DNA of 64,000 nucleotides, from NCBI GenBank assembly GCA_024225395.1, contig JAAEMR010000186.1, positions 1 through 64,000 of the forward strand, given 5' to 3'. Made by a program: the position numbers and the translations under genes. The DNA is from Gammaproteobacteria bacterium (GTDB lineage: Bacteria; Pseudomonadota; Gammaproteobacteria; GCA-001735895). Within the stretch, counting starts at the first letter, position 1, and each line of letters opens with the position of its first letter. The notes beneath the pieces are model-generated. The model worked only from the letters and a program-made list of their open reading frames with translations. It had not been told where the DNA came from and made no database searches. Shown here piece by piece: positions 31,898 to 42,246 of this stretch.

Positions 31898-32078
31898 CTC
31901 TCAATCTCCAAGTTTGATGGCTACATACCATCTTTATTGTAATAAAAGCCATTTCATTAAAAAGAATGATAAAACAGCCAACTAACAGCAGATGTTATAT
32001 ATCAACCAATAAAAATATGCAAAATTTGCTCTAAAAATTATATCCTAATTAAAAAATCTTATAGGGCTCTGATTCACA

Positions 32079-33215
32079 TTAAATCTTCTGATTATGCAAA
32101 CTATTGCTGATTTTTATGAGGTTATTTTTTGCCTGATCTAAATTCTCAGCTAAAAAATTAATATGTCCCATTTTTCTACCCGGCCTGGCTTCTTTTTTTC
32201 CATACAGATGCAAAAAGGACTTATCCATTTCCAGCACGGCATTCCAGTCAGGAACACCCGAATCAGGCCACACATCTCCCAGCAAATTTAACATAGCAAC
32301 TGGCGTGTGTAACTGACAGTTGCCCGATGGAAGACCACAAATCATTCTTACCTGTTGCTCGAACTGCGAGCTGTAACAAGCATCCAGTGTAAAGTGACCC
32401 GAGTTATGCGGCCTGGGAGCCATTTCATTGACCAGTAATTCTCCAGTGGTTGAGATAAAAAACTCAACTGCCAGCACGCCACAATAATCCAGACCCTGAG
32501 CAATCTGTCCAGCCACGCTTAGCGCTTTTTCAGCCAGGGAATCTGATATATCTGCCGGCACTAAACTGACATCTAAAATACCATTCACATGTTGATTTTC
32601 AGCCACTGGAAAGACAAAGGTTTTTCCATGCTGATCCCTCGACAACACCACCGACACTTCTTTTTCTAAATCAATTTTTTGCTCTAAAACGCAGGCAACC
32701 TTAATCTCCGTAAAAGCCTTTTTGACATCAGAGGCATTAAAACAGACGACCTGTCCTTTTCCGTCATAACCTAAGGTAGCAGTTTTTAGAATAGCGGGGA
32801 ATTCAAAGCCATCCAGCTTAGCCAGATCATCGTCTGATGCAATGGCTATAAATGGTGAAGTTCTTAAGCCCAGGGACTTAATAAATGTTTTTTCCTTGAT
32901 ACGATTCTGCGCAACAGAAAGTGATTTAGCCGAGGGAAAAACAGGCCGTGAACGTGCTAAATACTCTAGCGACTGAACCGGAATATTTTCAAATTCGGTG
33001 GTGATAACAGCACAGTGTTGAATCATATAATCGAGTGCAGCAGTATCCGTAAATGCACTATTCAAGTGTTCTGTCGCCAGACTACCTGCCGGACTATGCT
33101 CATCAGGATCCAGTACAATAACTTCATAACCCATGGTTCTGGCAGCGGTAACAAACATGCGGCCTAATTGACCACCACCAAGAATACCCAGCGTAGAAGG
33201 AGGAAGAACAGACAT
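32079..33215 (-). CDS. purK: 5-(carboxyamino)imidazole ribonucleotide synthase
   Basis: LGILGGGQLGRMFVTAA; NEMAPRPHNSGH. Confidence 0.96.
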   Translation of the reverse strand: MSVLPPSTLGILGGGQLGRMFVTAARTMGYEVIVLDPDEHSPAGSLATEHLNSAFTDTAALDYMIQHCAVITTEFENIPVQSLEYLARSRPVFPSAKSLSVAQNRIKEKTFIKSLGLRTSPFIAIASDDDLAKLDGFEFPAILKTATLGYDGKGQVVCFNASDVKKAFTEIKVACVLEQKIDLEKEVSVVLSRDQHGKTFVFPVAENQHVNGILDVSLVPADISDSLAEKALSVAGQIAQGLDYCGVLAVEFFISTTGELLVNEMAPRPHNSGHFTLDACYSSQFEQQVRMICGLPSGNCQLHTPVAMLNLLGDVWPDSGVPDWNAVLEMDKSFLHLYGKKEARPGRKMGHINFLAENLDQAKNNLIKISNSLHNQKI

Positions 33216-33220
33216 ATCAG

Positions 33221-33718
33221 TTAACCTTGTTCAGGAGGTAAAACCATATTTAAAGCCCCCTCGGTTTGAGTAGCTCTAAATTCATTCAGTTTTATTTCAA
33301 TGTTAGAATTTTCTCGTGCCAGCATAGAAACAGCAAATAATGCCGCATTGATTGCGCCCGCTTCACCAATTGCAAATGTAGCCACCGGGATACCTTTAGG
33401 CATTTGTACAATTGACAACAGACTATCCTGACCTTTTAAATAACGCGAAGGAACCGGAACTCCCAATACAGGAATACTGGTATTTGCTGCCAGCATACCG
33501 GGTAAATGAGCTGCACCACCTGCCCCGGCTATAATACAGGCCAGACCATTCTCTCTGGCAGATTTTCCAAATTCAGCAAGCAAATCCGGAGTGCGGTGTG
33601 CCGACACTACTTTTGCAACATAAGGCACGTCAAACTGTTCCAGCTTTTCGACCGCTAGCTTCATGACTGGCCAGTCACTATCACTTCCCATAACAACAGC
33701 GACAACAGGTTTAGTCAT
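33221..33718 (-). CDS. purE: N5-CAIR mutase
   Basis: [33 protein letters not shown]. Start moved to M30 of track ORF. Confidence 0.96.
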   Translation of the reverse strand: MTKPVVAVVMGSDSDWPVMKLAVEKLEQFDVPYVAKVVSAHRTPDLLAEFGKSARENGLACIIAGAGGAAHLPGMLAANTSIPVLGVPVPSRYLKGQDSLLSIVQMPKGIPVATFAIGEAGAINAALFAVSMLARENSNIEIKLNEFRATQTEGALNMVLPPEQG

Positions 33719-33874
33719 GATTTTTCTCCAGTTCAAATAATAAAAAGCCGCATATTTTACTCTGTTTTGAACGCTAAAATAACCTCTTTCTTCAGGTGAC
33801 AGCACTAATTACAGTGATAAACAGTTTTAATCACTTATAAAAAGAGTAAAATCCTGCCTCTTTATCCTACAATT

Positions 33875-34768
33875 TTGATCAAAATGAATCAGGCAGTCTA
33901 TCAAACAAATTTACAACATTTACCTTTGCTTGCCAGGGGAAAGGTTCGCGATATATATCAAATAGATGATTCTCACTTACTGTTTGTGACCACCGACAGA
34001 ATTTCCGCCTTCGATGTCATCATGCCCGAACCAGTACCGGGAAAAGGAGAAATTCTCACTCAAATCTCCAACTTCTGGTTTGATAAATCAAAGCATTTAA
34101 TCAACAACCATTTAACCGATCTGAATCTGGCCGATTATTTATCTGAAGATGAGTTTCAGTTATTGAAAAACCGCTCTATCATCGTTAAAAAACTAAAACC
34201 ACTTCCCGTTGAAGCTATCGTCAGAGGTTACATCACTGGCTCGGGGTGGAAAGATTACCAGACAAACAGTGCTATCTGTGGCATTCAATTACCTGAAGGA
34301 TTACAGCTTGCAGAACAGTTACCCGAAGCTGTTTATACCCCGTCATCAAAAGCCGATGCAGGCGACCATGATATCAATATTTCGTATGATGAAACCGTTA
34401 AACTGATTGGACAGGAGCTGGCTGAACAGGTGCGTGACGTGAGTTTAGCATTATACAAAATGGCTGCAGAATATGCATTACAACGAGGCATCATCATCGC
34501 TGATACTAAATTCGAATTCGGGCTTGATGAAAATAACCAGCTGGTGTTATCGGATGAAGTTTTAACGCCCGATTCTTCCCGCTTCTGGCCACTCGATGAA
34601 TACAAGGTAGGCCAGAGTCCAGTCAGTTTTGATAAACAGTTTATCCGCGATTATCTGGAAACCCTGGAGTGGAATAAAGCGGCTCCAGGCCCTGAAATTC
34701 CACATGACATTCTTCAAAAAACCTTACAAAAATACCAGGAAGCTTTTGACATTTTGACATCTGAATAA
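33875..34768 (+). CDS. purC: SAICAR synthase
   Basis: LLARGKVRDIYQIDDSHLLFVTTDRISAFDVIM. Confidence 0.96.
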   Translation: MIKMNQAVYQTNLQHLPLLARGKVRDIYQIDDSHLLFVTTDRISAFDVIMPEPVPGKGEILTQISNFWFDKSKHLINNHLTDLNLADYLSEDEFQLLKNRSIIVKKLKPLPVEAIVRGYITGSGWKDYQTNSAICGIQLPEGLQLAEQLPEAVYTPSSKADAGDHDINISYDETVKLIGQELAEQVRDVSLALYKMAAEYALQRGIIIADTKFEFGLDENNQLVLSDEVLTPDSSRFWPLDEYKVGQSPVSFDKQFIRDYLETLEWNKAAPGPEIPHDILQKTLQKYQEAFDILTSE

Positions 34769-34803
34769 CAGCACAGAGAATACTAAGGGTTCATTTACCG
34801 CCT

Positions 34804-37800
34804 TTAAGTGACTGAAATACCAAAGTTATTTTGATGCAGCTTAGACTCCAGCAGGTTGCTTTCAAGCCGTTCAATCGCACCCTTTCCGCTATCACTATTC
34901 AGCACTTCAGTAACAACTGCATTAATTTCTACTCTAGCCTTTGTTGTAATTTCAGCATTATCAATAGTCACTTTAATTTTTTCCGCCAGTTCAACGGCAT
35001 CTGAAGACATGGTGCGGGGTAGTAGCATCATAAAACTGCAGGTCGCCCAACGCGCTAAAACATCCGCAGGTCGAATAATTTTCTGAATAGTTTCTGTTAT
35101 TGATAAAACAATAGAATCATGCAAATCCACTGGAAGTTCATCATGCAGTGGCTTTATATCTATATCCAGTAATATCAACGATATCGACTCAGAAAAGTGT
35201 TTACTGCGCCTCTCTGCCTGATTGAGCATTTCACAAAGAAAAGGTTTGGTTAAAACACCCGTCAACTCATCATGAGGACTGTCTTTTTCTACTGTATTTA
35301 TAGCAATACGCTGGCTTAATATTTTGGCCAGATTATGGTAAAGCCGCATAGCAATTCTTGGGTGAAAGCGCCCAAGACGCCTGATATTATCCCACTTCAT
35401 TTCCAGCAGCTGAGTTCTCTCCTTAGCCGTAACCCGGGCCAGCCTGCCATGTTGAGACAACTGGGCAACTTCTCCAAATAAGTCACCTGCCTGCATGTAA
35501 CCTACAGTATGAATAGAACCATCAGCATCGCGATGTGTAGCCGTCGCAGACCCTTTTAACAACACGTAAAACTCTTCTCCATCCAGTCCCTGATCGATAA
35601 TCACTTCACCAGTTGAAACATTTTTGATCGTACCCGAAAGAATGGCCTGCTTAATCTCAAAGTTTTTCAGTCCATTAAATATCCGGCTATTGCTTAGTAC
35701 ATCCGATTTCAGATTGAGCGATAACATATCCCATACCGTCACCAGCCTGGTAAAGGAAAGTAGAATCGGGGTCAATATAAAAGTAGACAGCATCGCCAAA
35801 ACCATCACCAGTGCACTCAACGCACCAAAATAAACAACCGGCTGAAAACTGGATAACATCAACGTAGAGAAACCTAATGCCAGCGCGAGTGAAGTGGTTA
35901 TAATCGGGGTCGCTTCATGCTGAATAGTTTTACGCAGCGCTTCTTCCACGTTGTTATTGCCGCGGGTAAAGAAATGATAGCGACTGAGAAAATGGATCGT
36001 ATCATCCACACTGATACCCAGAGCAATAACGGCCACCATGGTGGTACCCGAATCTAAAGGTATGTTGAAATAGCCCATCACGCCAAATAAAACAATAACC
36101 GGGAATACATTCGGCACCAGCGCAATCAAACCGGCTCTTATATCAACAAATAACAAAGAAACCAGAAACAGAATAACGCCAACCATCAGTATCAGGGATT
36201 GAATCTGGCCCATCGCCATCGCATCGGCTGCATTGTTATTTAATACCGACTCACCCGTTAGAACCAGTTTCAACGATGACCTAAGATCATACTCTACAAA
36301 CTGTCTAATTTTTTCAAATTCCTGCTTTAACACATTCGAAGAACCAATATTATGCCTGACTAGAATCCTGGCACTGCTGTAGTCAGGATTAACATAACTG
36401 CTGACGGATTCAAATTGGACAAATTCCATATACACGCCGACCACTTCATCATCCAGCGGCAGTTCCGGTGCCGAAGTTCCTTCCATAACCTGATTGGTCA
36501 GTTTTATGAAATCTGCGAACGACGTGGTTTTATCAAATACACCCTGGTCAGCAATGAATTGCTGAATTTTTTCAATGTCAGTCAGGTAACGAACTTTCTG
36601 AAAAGTACCTTCTATTGATGAATCCAGGATAATTGAAAAGGTCTGCATGCCGGCAAGGCTTGAATGAATCTGATCCGCACGTAACCTAATTTCAGAATCT
36701 TCAGCAAAATAAGCCAGCGTATTATTATTCACCTGAAGATATTGTGAGCCCCAGGCAAAATATCCGGCAATGAGCAGCACAAAAAGCAGCGTTGTTTTCT
36801 TTAGCCGAATGACCACTGAAAACACCGCATTAGCCATAATCTGGAAGATGTTTTTACGATTTGTTAAACCAACACCGGTACCACCAAAAAGACGTAAATA
36901 GGCAGGCACAAACAGGATAGTCACCATAAAATTAATCAGTAGACCAAAAGCAACCAGCCAGCCGAACTCGCGTAATAATTCAAGCTTGTTAACCGTTATC
37001 GAGAGGAAACCTGTAAAGGTGGTAATAAATGCCAGTAATATTGCCATTCCCTGGTTTACAGGTAATCGCTGAACAGCTTCATCACGACTGAGACCTGAAC
37101 GAATACCACTGTGATACTCAGCCATTAAGTGAACGTCTTCTGTGGATCCTATAATGATCAGTAATGCGGGGATGATAGACGTGAGTACATTAATCGGAAT
37201 TTCCATAAAAGCCATATATGACAAGGTCATCACGATACTGATAGTGGCCGAAGTCAAAGGCACGATGGAACAGTTCAATCGTCCCATGCTTAACCCCAGT
37301 ACCACCAGTAACACGACCAGGGCTGCAGGAAGAATATTCAGCAAATCCAGCTGAATCTGCTGCGAAATTTCCTCCCTCACAAAAGGCGCACTCATTTGAT
37401 AGACAATCGCCAGTTCATTTTTCAACGGATTGAGGATCTCATTAATTGCCCTGATCATTTCACTATCCCGCCCCGGATAATGGGTTGTATCATCAATAAA
37501 CAGGTTGATAGCCATGGTGTTACGATCATCAGAAACCAGGTTCCCGGCAACCATCTCATTCGCAAGAGCATCGTCTAATAATTGATTTTTCTGTTCTTCT
37601 GTTTGCGGAAACTCCAGCAAAAATGGTTTTGTTTCAATATAGCCTTCTATTTCTTTAACATTAGGAACATTGAATAAACTGCTAGTACCTTTGACAAATT
37701 CCAGCTGTTTTAATTTTCGCAGGGATTTTTTAATTAGCAGCAGCTTATCCGGACTAAAAAGCTGATCATCCGACATCACCACGATAATGGCCGAGTCAGA

Positions 37801-37986
37801 ACCAAAATCTAACAACGACTTCTGGTAGGAAATCCAGTCAGGATCCGATTTCACCATCAGGCTTTGGGCTGAAATATCAAATTGCAGGCGCGGCAACATG
37901 GGCGCAACCGAAACGGTAAGCGCAATCAGTAACAATATGATTGTCTTTGGATAGCTGTAGGAAAGATTCAGCAGCTTTTTAACCAT
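34804..37986 (-). CDS. RND/MMPL-superfamily permease fused to cNMP-binding domain and degenerate GGDEF domain
   Basis: Two MMPL-like halves with TM bundles (e.g. GISVDDTIHFLSRYH), then ISTGEVIIDQGLDGEEFYVLLKGSATATH...AGDLFGEVAQLS (cNMP), then DELTGVLTKPFL...LDIDIKPLHDE...RPADVLARWATCSFMMLLP (GGDEF-like). Confidence 0.85.
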   Translation of the reverse strand: MVKKLLNLSYSYPKTIILLLIALTVSVAPMLPRLQFDISAQSLMVKSDPDWISYQKSLLDFGSDSAIIVVMSDDQLFSPDKLLLIKKSLRKLKQLEFVKGTSSLFNVPNVKEIEGYIETKPFLLEFPQTEEQKNQLLDDALANEMVAGNLVSDDRNTMAINLFIDDTTHYPGRDSEMIRAINEILNPLKNELAIVYQMSAPFVREEISQQIQLDLLNILPAALVVLLVVLGLSMGRLNCSIVPLTSATISIVMTLSYMAFMEIPINVLTSIIPALLIIIGSTEDVHLMAEYHSGIRSGLSRDEAVQRLPVNQGMAILLAFITTFTGFLSITVNKLELLREFGWLVAFGLLINFMVTILFVPAYLRLFGGTGVGLTNRKNIFQIMANAVFSVVIRLKKTTLLFVLLIAGYFAWGSQYLQVNNNTLAYFAEDSEIRLRADQIHSSLAGMQTFSIILDSSIEGTFQKVRYLTDIEKIQQFIADQGVFDKTTSFADFIKLTNQVMEGTSAPELPLDDEVVGVYMEFVQFESVSSYVNPDYSSARILVRHNIGSSNVLKQEFEKIRQFVEYDLRSSLKLVLTGESVLNNNAADAMAMGQIQSLILMVGVILFLVSLLFVDIRAGLIALVPNVFPVIVLFGVMGYFNIPLDSGTTMVAVIALGISVDDTIHFLSRYHFFTRGNNNVEEALRKTIQHEATPIITTSLALALGFSTLMLSSFQPVVYFGALSALVMVLAMLSTFILTPILLSFTRLVTVWDMLSLNLKSDVLSNSRIFNGLKNFEIKQAILSGTIKNVSTGEVIIDQGLDGEEFYVLLKGSATATHRDADGSIHTVGYMQAGDLFGEVAQLSQHGRLARVTAKERTQLLEMKWDNIRRLGRFHPRIAMRLYHNLAKILSQRIAINTVEKDSPHDELTGVLTKPFLCEMLNQAERRSKHFSESISLILLDIDIKPLHDELPVDLHDSIVLSITETIQKIIRPADVLARWATCSFMMLLPRTMSSDAVELAEKIKVTIDNAEITTKARVEINAVVTEVLNSDSGKGAIERLESNLLESKLHQNNFGISVT

Positions 37987-38217
37987 AAACCCAATAATCC
38001 GTTAAAAGATAAACTAGCATATATTAGTATAGCGATATAATTGACAACAATAGTATATTAGCCATCATTAATATAGCAATAATATCGGATGACTCAGCTG
38101 ATCAACTCAAAACTTCCCTTTTGCATTGTAATTTGAAGATTATCAGTGGTTGTACCACTAACAGCAGACCAGAAACCACTAACCAGGAAAAATTAACCAG
38201 ACTTCCCTATTCACCAA

Positions 38218-38400
38218 CCGAATAAAGAAAATGATCAATATAACCGTCAACCATCTCTCTGAAGCCAATGAAGCTGGAATGGATGAAGCCTTGATGCTGA
38301 ATACCCGTTAAGCTGATTAATCGGCATCATTTTTATCAAACCGGGAAAACCTTTATATCCAGTAACTGCTAAAGTCTTTAATCAAACCGTTATAAAAAAT
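38218..38400 (+). pseudogene. Possible decayed class IV aminotransferase fragment
   Basis: Reads VNHLSEANEAGMDEALMLNTR then stop; after a frame change IIFIKPGKPLYPVT, resembling class IV aminotransferase core order. Confidence 0.25.
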
Positions 38401-38538
38401 TGTCAGAATTGATCTTATATTAGTGCCTGTAGCTCATTCCAACCAACTCAACTGCAGGTTATAATTTCAGCTGATGTTTAACAGCATCTCAGGTCAGCAG
38501 TAGAACCTAAAAAACACAGTTGAATCAGGTTAGATAAA

Positions 38539-39399
38539 ATGCGTCATATTAAATTAAAAATTTTGTTCATTTTTCTTGTTCAGTTTTTATCATTCTCTAC
38601 ACAGGCTACGGATGGTAAAAAAGGGGAGCTGATCTTTGGCGTACATCCATACCTGAATGCCAGTATATTAGTAGAAAGATTCACTCCTTTGATGGATTAC
38701 CTGGGTTCTCAACTGGGGCAAAAAATCCTGATTCGGGTGGGCAGTGATTATAATGATCATGTCCAGGCCATAAAACACGGAAAAGTAGATTTTGCATTTT
38801 TAGGCCCTGCACTTTTAATTAAACTCACTCAGGAAAAAAATGATTTCCCCCCACTTGGCAGACTGAGTTTCTCTGGACAATCCTCATTTCACGGTGCCAT
38901 TATTGCTCGTAAAGATAGCAGCATTAACTCTCTTAGCGACCTCAAAGGAAAGCAATTTGCTTTTGGTGACCCAAATTCTACCTTAAGCAGCCTTCTGCCA
39001 TTGCGCTTGTTAAACGACGCGGGTATTCAACTGAACGACCTGAGTGATTATTCAAATTTGAAAAACCATCATAATGTCGCTCTTTCAGTATTGCTGGGAA
39101 AACATGATGCCGGTGGCGTTAAGGAAGAAGTGTTTAGAGAGCATGAATCACGCGGATTAAAAGCCATACGCTGGTCACCGGATATTCCGACCCATCTGTT
39201 CGTGGCCCGACAGGGACTGCCACAGGAAAAAGTTGATACATTAAGCCGATTGTTACATAACCTGCACAAACAGGCTGGCGCAACTTCGATTTTACAAAAT
39301 ATTAAAAAAGGTACGACTGCCATCATCCCTGCTCAGATTGAAGAATATGATGAATTGCGCACGCTCATTTCACCTTTGCTCATCAACCTCAAACAATAG
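38539..39399 (+). CDS. PhnD/SsuA/transferrin-family periplasmic substrate-binding protein
   Basis: ELIFGVHPYLNASILVERFTPLMDYLGSQLGQKILIRVGSDYNDHVQAIKHGKVDFAFLGPA. Confidence 0.88.
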   Translation: MRHIKLKILFIFLVQFLSFSTQATDGKKGELIFGVHPYLNASILVERFTPLMDYLGSQLGQKILIRVGSDYNDHVQAIKHGKVDFAFLGPALLIKLTQEKNDFPPLGRLSFSGQSSFHGAIIARKDSSINSLSDLKGKQFAFGDPNSTLSSLLPLRLLNDAGIQLNDLSDYSNLKNHHNVALSVLLGKHDAGGVKEEVFREHESRGLKAIRWSPDIPTHLFVARQGLPQEKVDTLSRLLHNLHKQAGATSILQNIKKGTTAIIPAQIEEYDELRTLISPLLINLKQ

Positions 39400-39413
39400 A
39401 AAGGACGCAACCC

Positions 39414-39983
39414 GTGAATAAAACATTCCCACGACTAGCGCTTTTCAGCCTTGCCCTGTTATTTACAATATTTCTGGTTCTGGGCAATATTTTCATATAC
39501 CAGAAACAACGCGCGAGCTATCTTGATGATTTTAAGAAAACACAACAAACGGATATCAAACTGCTTTCACAGTTGGCACGGGAGGCTCTAATTACACAAA
39601 ATTACGCTTTGATTGAATGGTTCTTTAATACCTGGGGGCTGGACTACAAAAAAGCAGTGAGATTAACACTTGAAAACCAGAATGGATTTGCACTAAGCCA
39701 GTACCAGAGACGAAAGGCAGCCGAAGGGGACACCATTACAAGCACTAACACCCTGACCCTGCATGACGGCATTTACACCATAACTCTAACCAGTGACAGC
39801 ATTGAGATAGATAATATGCTGGAAGAACTAAAGCTACAGTTTTTACTGGTTAACCTGGGGGCAACTATACTGGTTATTATCAACATCTGGTTTTTTTTCC
39901 AGCGCTTCGCTATCCGTCCCCTGGAACATGAAAAAAGGTTAAGGAAAATTGCTGAAGAAAAACTCAGGAAGTTTGAAAGCTAA
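39414..39983 (+). CDS. Two-TM periplasmic sensor protein lacking an output domain
   Basis: TM1, ~120 aa periplasmic region, TM2, short charged helix EHEKRLRKIAEEKLRKFES then stop. Confidence 0.7.
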   Translation: MNKTFPRLALFSLALLFTIFLVLGNIFIYQKQRASYLDDFKKTQQTDIKLLSQLAREALITQNYALIEWFFNTWGLDYKKAVRLTLENQNGFALSQYQRRKAAEGDTITSTNTLTLHDGIYTITLTSDSIEIDNMLEELKLQFLLVNLGATILVIINIWFFFQRFAIRPLEHEKRLRKIAEEKLRKFES

Positions 39984-39987
39984 TTTG

Positions 39988-40117
39988 TTCACCACGAATA
40001 CGAAGTTGATTTTTGAGTAGTACAATTTTCGCATGATTATTTGATACGTTGATTAAGCACTTAACCTCCGGTTAAACGGTTGTACCTTCTTCGTGTCCCT
40101 GGTGCCTTAGTGGAGAA
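39988..40117. repeat. CTTCGTG-type inverted-repeat element, copy D
   Basis: TTCACCACGAATACGAAG ... CTTCTTCGTGTCCCTGGTGCCTTAGTGGAGAA. Confidence 0.45.
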
Positions 40118-40122
40118 TATCG

Positions 40123-41088
40123 TTAAATATCGTAATTCTGTTGCATAGCCTGAAGCGTTTTAATCACTCTATTTTTTAGTGATGAAGGCTTCAGCACCAA
40201 CACATCCGCACCGTGTTTCAAAATATCCATCAGTAATTCAGGCTCCTGACTGTAAGGAATAGACAGATAATAAAAACCCTGTTTATCAAAATGGGATTTC
40301 TGCTGTGGATGCCACTGCTCCTGTGCGACCCAACGTGCTCGCTCGGGACTAAAGCGCAACTCGGCCTGCTTTGTTTCTACCCCTGAAAATATTCCATAGC
40401 CACTGCCCAGCTCCTTATCCAGGTTTCTGTCGCTTACCGTTTTAGCTTTCAACGGTAATATTTCAACCTGTTCAAGGGCATCGACAGAAAAACTACGAAT
40501 TGCTTTACGCGTGTGACACCAGCTATCCAGATACCAGTTATCACGATAAAAAGTCAGGCGCTGGGGTGAAATTTCACGAACCGTTTGCTGCGCTTTCTGC
40601 CGGTTAAAATGTTTGATAGATAATCGTTTACGCGTTAACAACGATTGCGAAATCAACTGAAAAAAATCATTAGCGCTAGACTGTCGAGATTGAGTGAGAA
40701 TTCTAATTCGCCGGGTAATTTCTTCCACACTGTGATCACCGCGTTCCAGCAACCCGCGAATTCTTGATTGCAGGGGCTTAATATGATCTGACAAAATTCC
40801 CGGCTGTAAATTTTCCAGCCAGGCATTCATGGTGAGCAATGCCTGAATTTCACTCGTGTTAAACCACAGACCCGGTAACTGATACTGGCTTGCTGTCTGC
40901 TCGTAACAATAGCCACGCAAGTTATGATCCCACACTATAGGCGCTCCCAGCCGGTCACGTAAGTACTCCAGGTCACGCTTAAAGGTGGCGGCTGATATTT
41001 CAAGTGTCTCAAGAAACTGCTGCCGATTTACACTCCTCCTGGTGCTTAGCATTTGATCGATCAGGTGAAAACGTTCGGTACGATCCAT
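40123..41088 (-). CDS. WYL domain-containing transcriptional regulator (YafY-like)
   Basis: N-terminal HTH, YRDNWYLDSWCHTRKAIRSFSVDALEQVEIL WYL pattern. Confidence 0.88.
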   Translation of the reverse strand: MDRTERFHLIDQMLSTRRSVNRQQFLETLEISAATFKRDLEYLRDRLGAPIVWDHNLRGYCYEQTASQYQLPGLWFNTSEIQALLTMNAWLENLQPGILSDHIKPLQSRIRGLLERGDHSVEEITRRIRILTQSRQSSANDFFQLISQSLLTRKRLSIKHFNRQKAQQTVREISPQRLTFYRDNWYLDSWCHTRKAIRSFSVDALEQVEILPLKAKTVSDRNLDKELGSGYGIFSGVETKQAELRFSPERARWVAQEQWHPQQKSHFDKQGFYYLSIPYSQEPELLMDILKHGADVLVLKPSSLKNRVIKTLQAMQQNYDI

Positions 41089-41192
41089 AAAACTTAAATC
41101 TCAGAAAACATTAATTTATTTTTTAGAGGCTCACTCTATGAGCCACAAGGTCAGGATAATAGCACAGGATTGTTCAATACGAGATTACGACC

Positions 41193-41711
41193 ATGAGTTT
41201 AATGAATCGCCTATTATTTAAATTGAGTGCCTACCTGCGCTGCAGAGTAATTCGTGGCCCGAAACAGGAACCTTACCTGGAGCGATACCATTTACTGCGC
41301 CTGCCTTTTGGCATTCATATTTATTTACACCGCTTTGTCGCCAGTGACCCGGGAAGGGCCTTACACAATCACCCCTGGCGTTCCGCTTTATCGCTGGTAT
41401 TAAGCGGGCAATATGATGAAACAAGGCTGGGCGATAGTGAGCAGAAATACTGTTTAATAAAGAGACAGGTTCAGGCTGGCAATTTGAATTATATCAGTGG
41501 CAAAATATACCATCGCATCAATTTGCAACCAGGGCAGGAAGCCTGGACTTTATTCATCCACACGGCCAGTCATCGTAGCTGGGGATTCCTCAACACAGAC
41601 CACCGGCAATTCAGTTACTCCGATCATAATCAAACGCTCAAGTCAGATAGCAACCCTTTATGGTGGAAAACGGCTCTCAGGCCCTGTAACAATCCGGAAA
41701 TGAGATTTTAA
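41193..41711 (+). CDS. Cupin-like protein of unknown function
   Basis: HNHPWRSALSLVLSGQYDETR ... AGNLNYISGKIYHRI: His-containing double-stranded beta-helix-like motifs. Confidence 0.55.
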   Translation: MSLMNRLLFKLSAYLRCRVIRGPKQEPYLERYHLLRLPFGIHIYLHRFVASDPGRALHNHPWRSALSLVLSGQYDETRLGDSEQKYCLIKRQVQAGNLNYISGKIYHRINLQPGQEAWTLFIHTASHRSWGFLNTDHRQFSYSDHNQTLKSDSNPLWWKTALRPCNNPEMRF

Positions 41712-41844
41712 AATAATTCGAAAGTAACAAAATATTACAGGGAAAAGTGAATTTGTTACAGCAGAAAAAACTCTTAAATAATCTTTATACATCAGTACGT
41801 TAATATCTATTTCTTTATCTTTCTCAGAACACAACAGGCCAAAC

Positions 41845-42123
41845 ATGATATATTTTATTACTACTATTTTACTTGCCAGCAGCATGTTTTTATCAACTCA
41901 GTTACTGGCTCATACTGGACATACTGATAATGTTGGCAATCAACAACAAAACATGGAGTTATCTCAAAAGCGAGCTCAGGCAGTAAAAACTTACCTGATT
42001 GAAAAAGGAATACATCCTTCCCGTTTAACCGCTAGAGGATTTGATCAAACTGAACCAGCTGCCATCAATGATACAGCTGAAGGTCGCGCCAAGATTCGTC
42101 GTGTAGAATTACGCATTCACTAA
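41845..42123 (+). CDS. Short exported protein with C-terminal half of an OmpA-like domain
   Basis: Signal peptide then GHTDNVGNQQQNMELSQKRAQAVKTYLIEKGIHPSRLTARGFDQTEPAAINDTAEGRAKIRRVELRI. Confidence 0.85.
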   Translation: MIYFITTILLASSMFLSTQLLAHTGHTDNVGNQQQNMELSQKRAQAVKTYLIEKGIHPSRLTARGFDQTEPAAINDTAEGRAKIRRVELRIH

Positions 42124-42246
42124 GCATCATTAAATTTATCATTTAAATCCGATAATTGATCTTTTTTTGCACAAGGATGTGCTTATACCCGATAGTAGGG
42201 ATAGATTAATAAGGGTATTTTTGTCTGTTTAAAGCGATATAATCAG

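Noticed and set aside
31358-31985. Several overlapping ORFs on both strands in the glycine-rich gene
   Set aside because: Artifacts of biased composition; only the minus-strand 31355-31897 frame has a signal peptide, sensible composition and a terminator.
38000-38090. AT-rich direct-repeat-like sequence (TATATTAGTATAGCGATATA / TATATTAGCCATCATTAATATAGCAATA) upstream of the RND gene
   Set aside because: Short and compositionally biased; could be chance.
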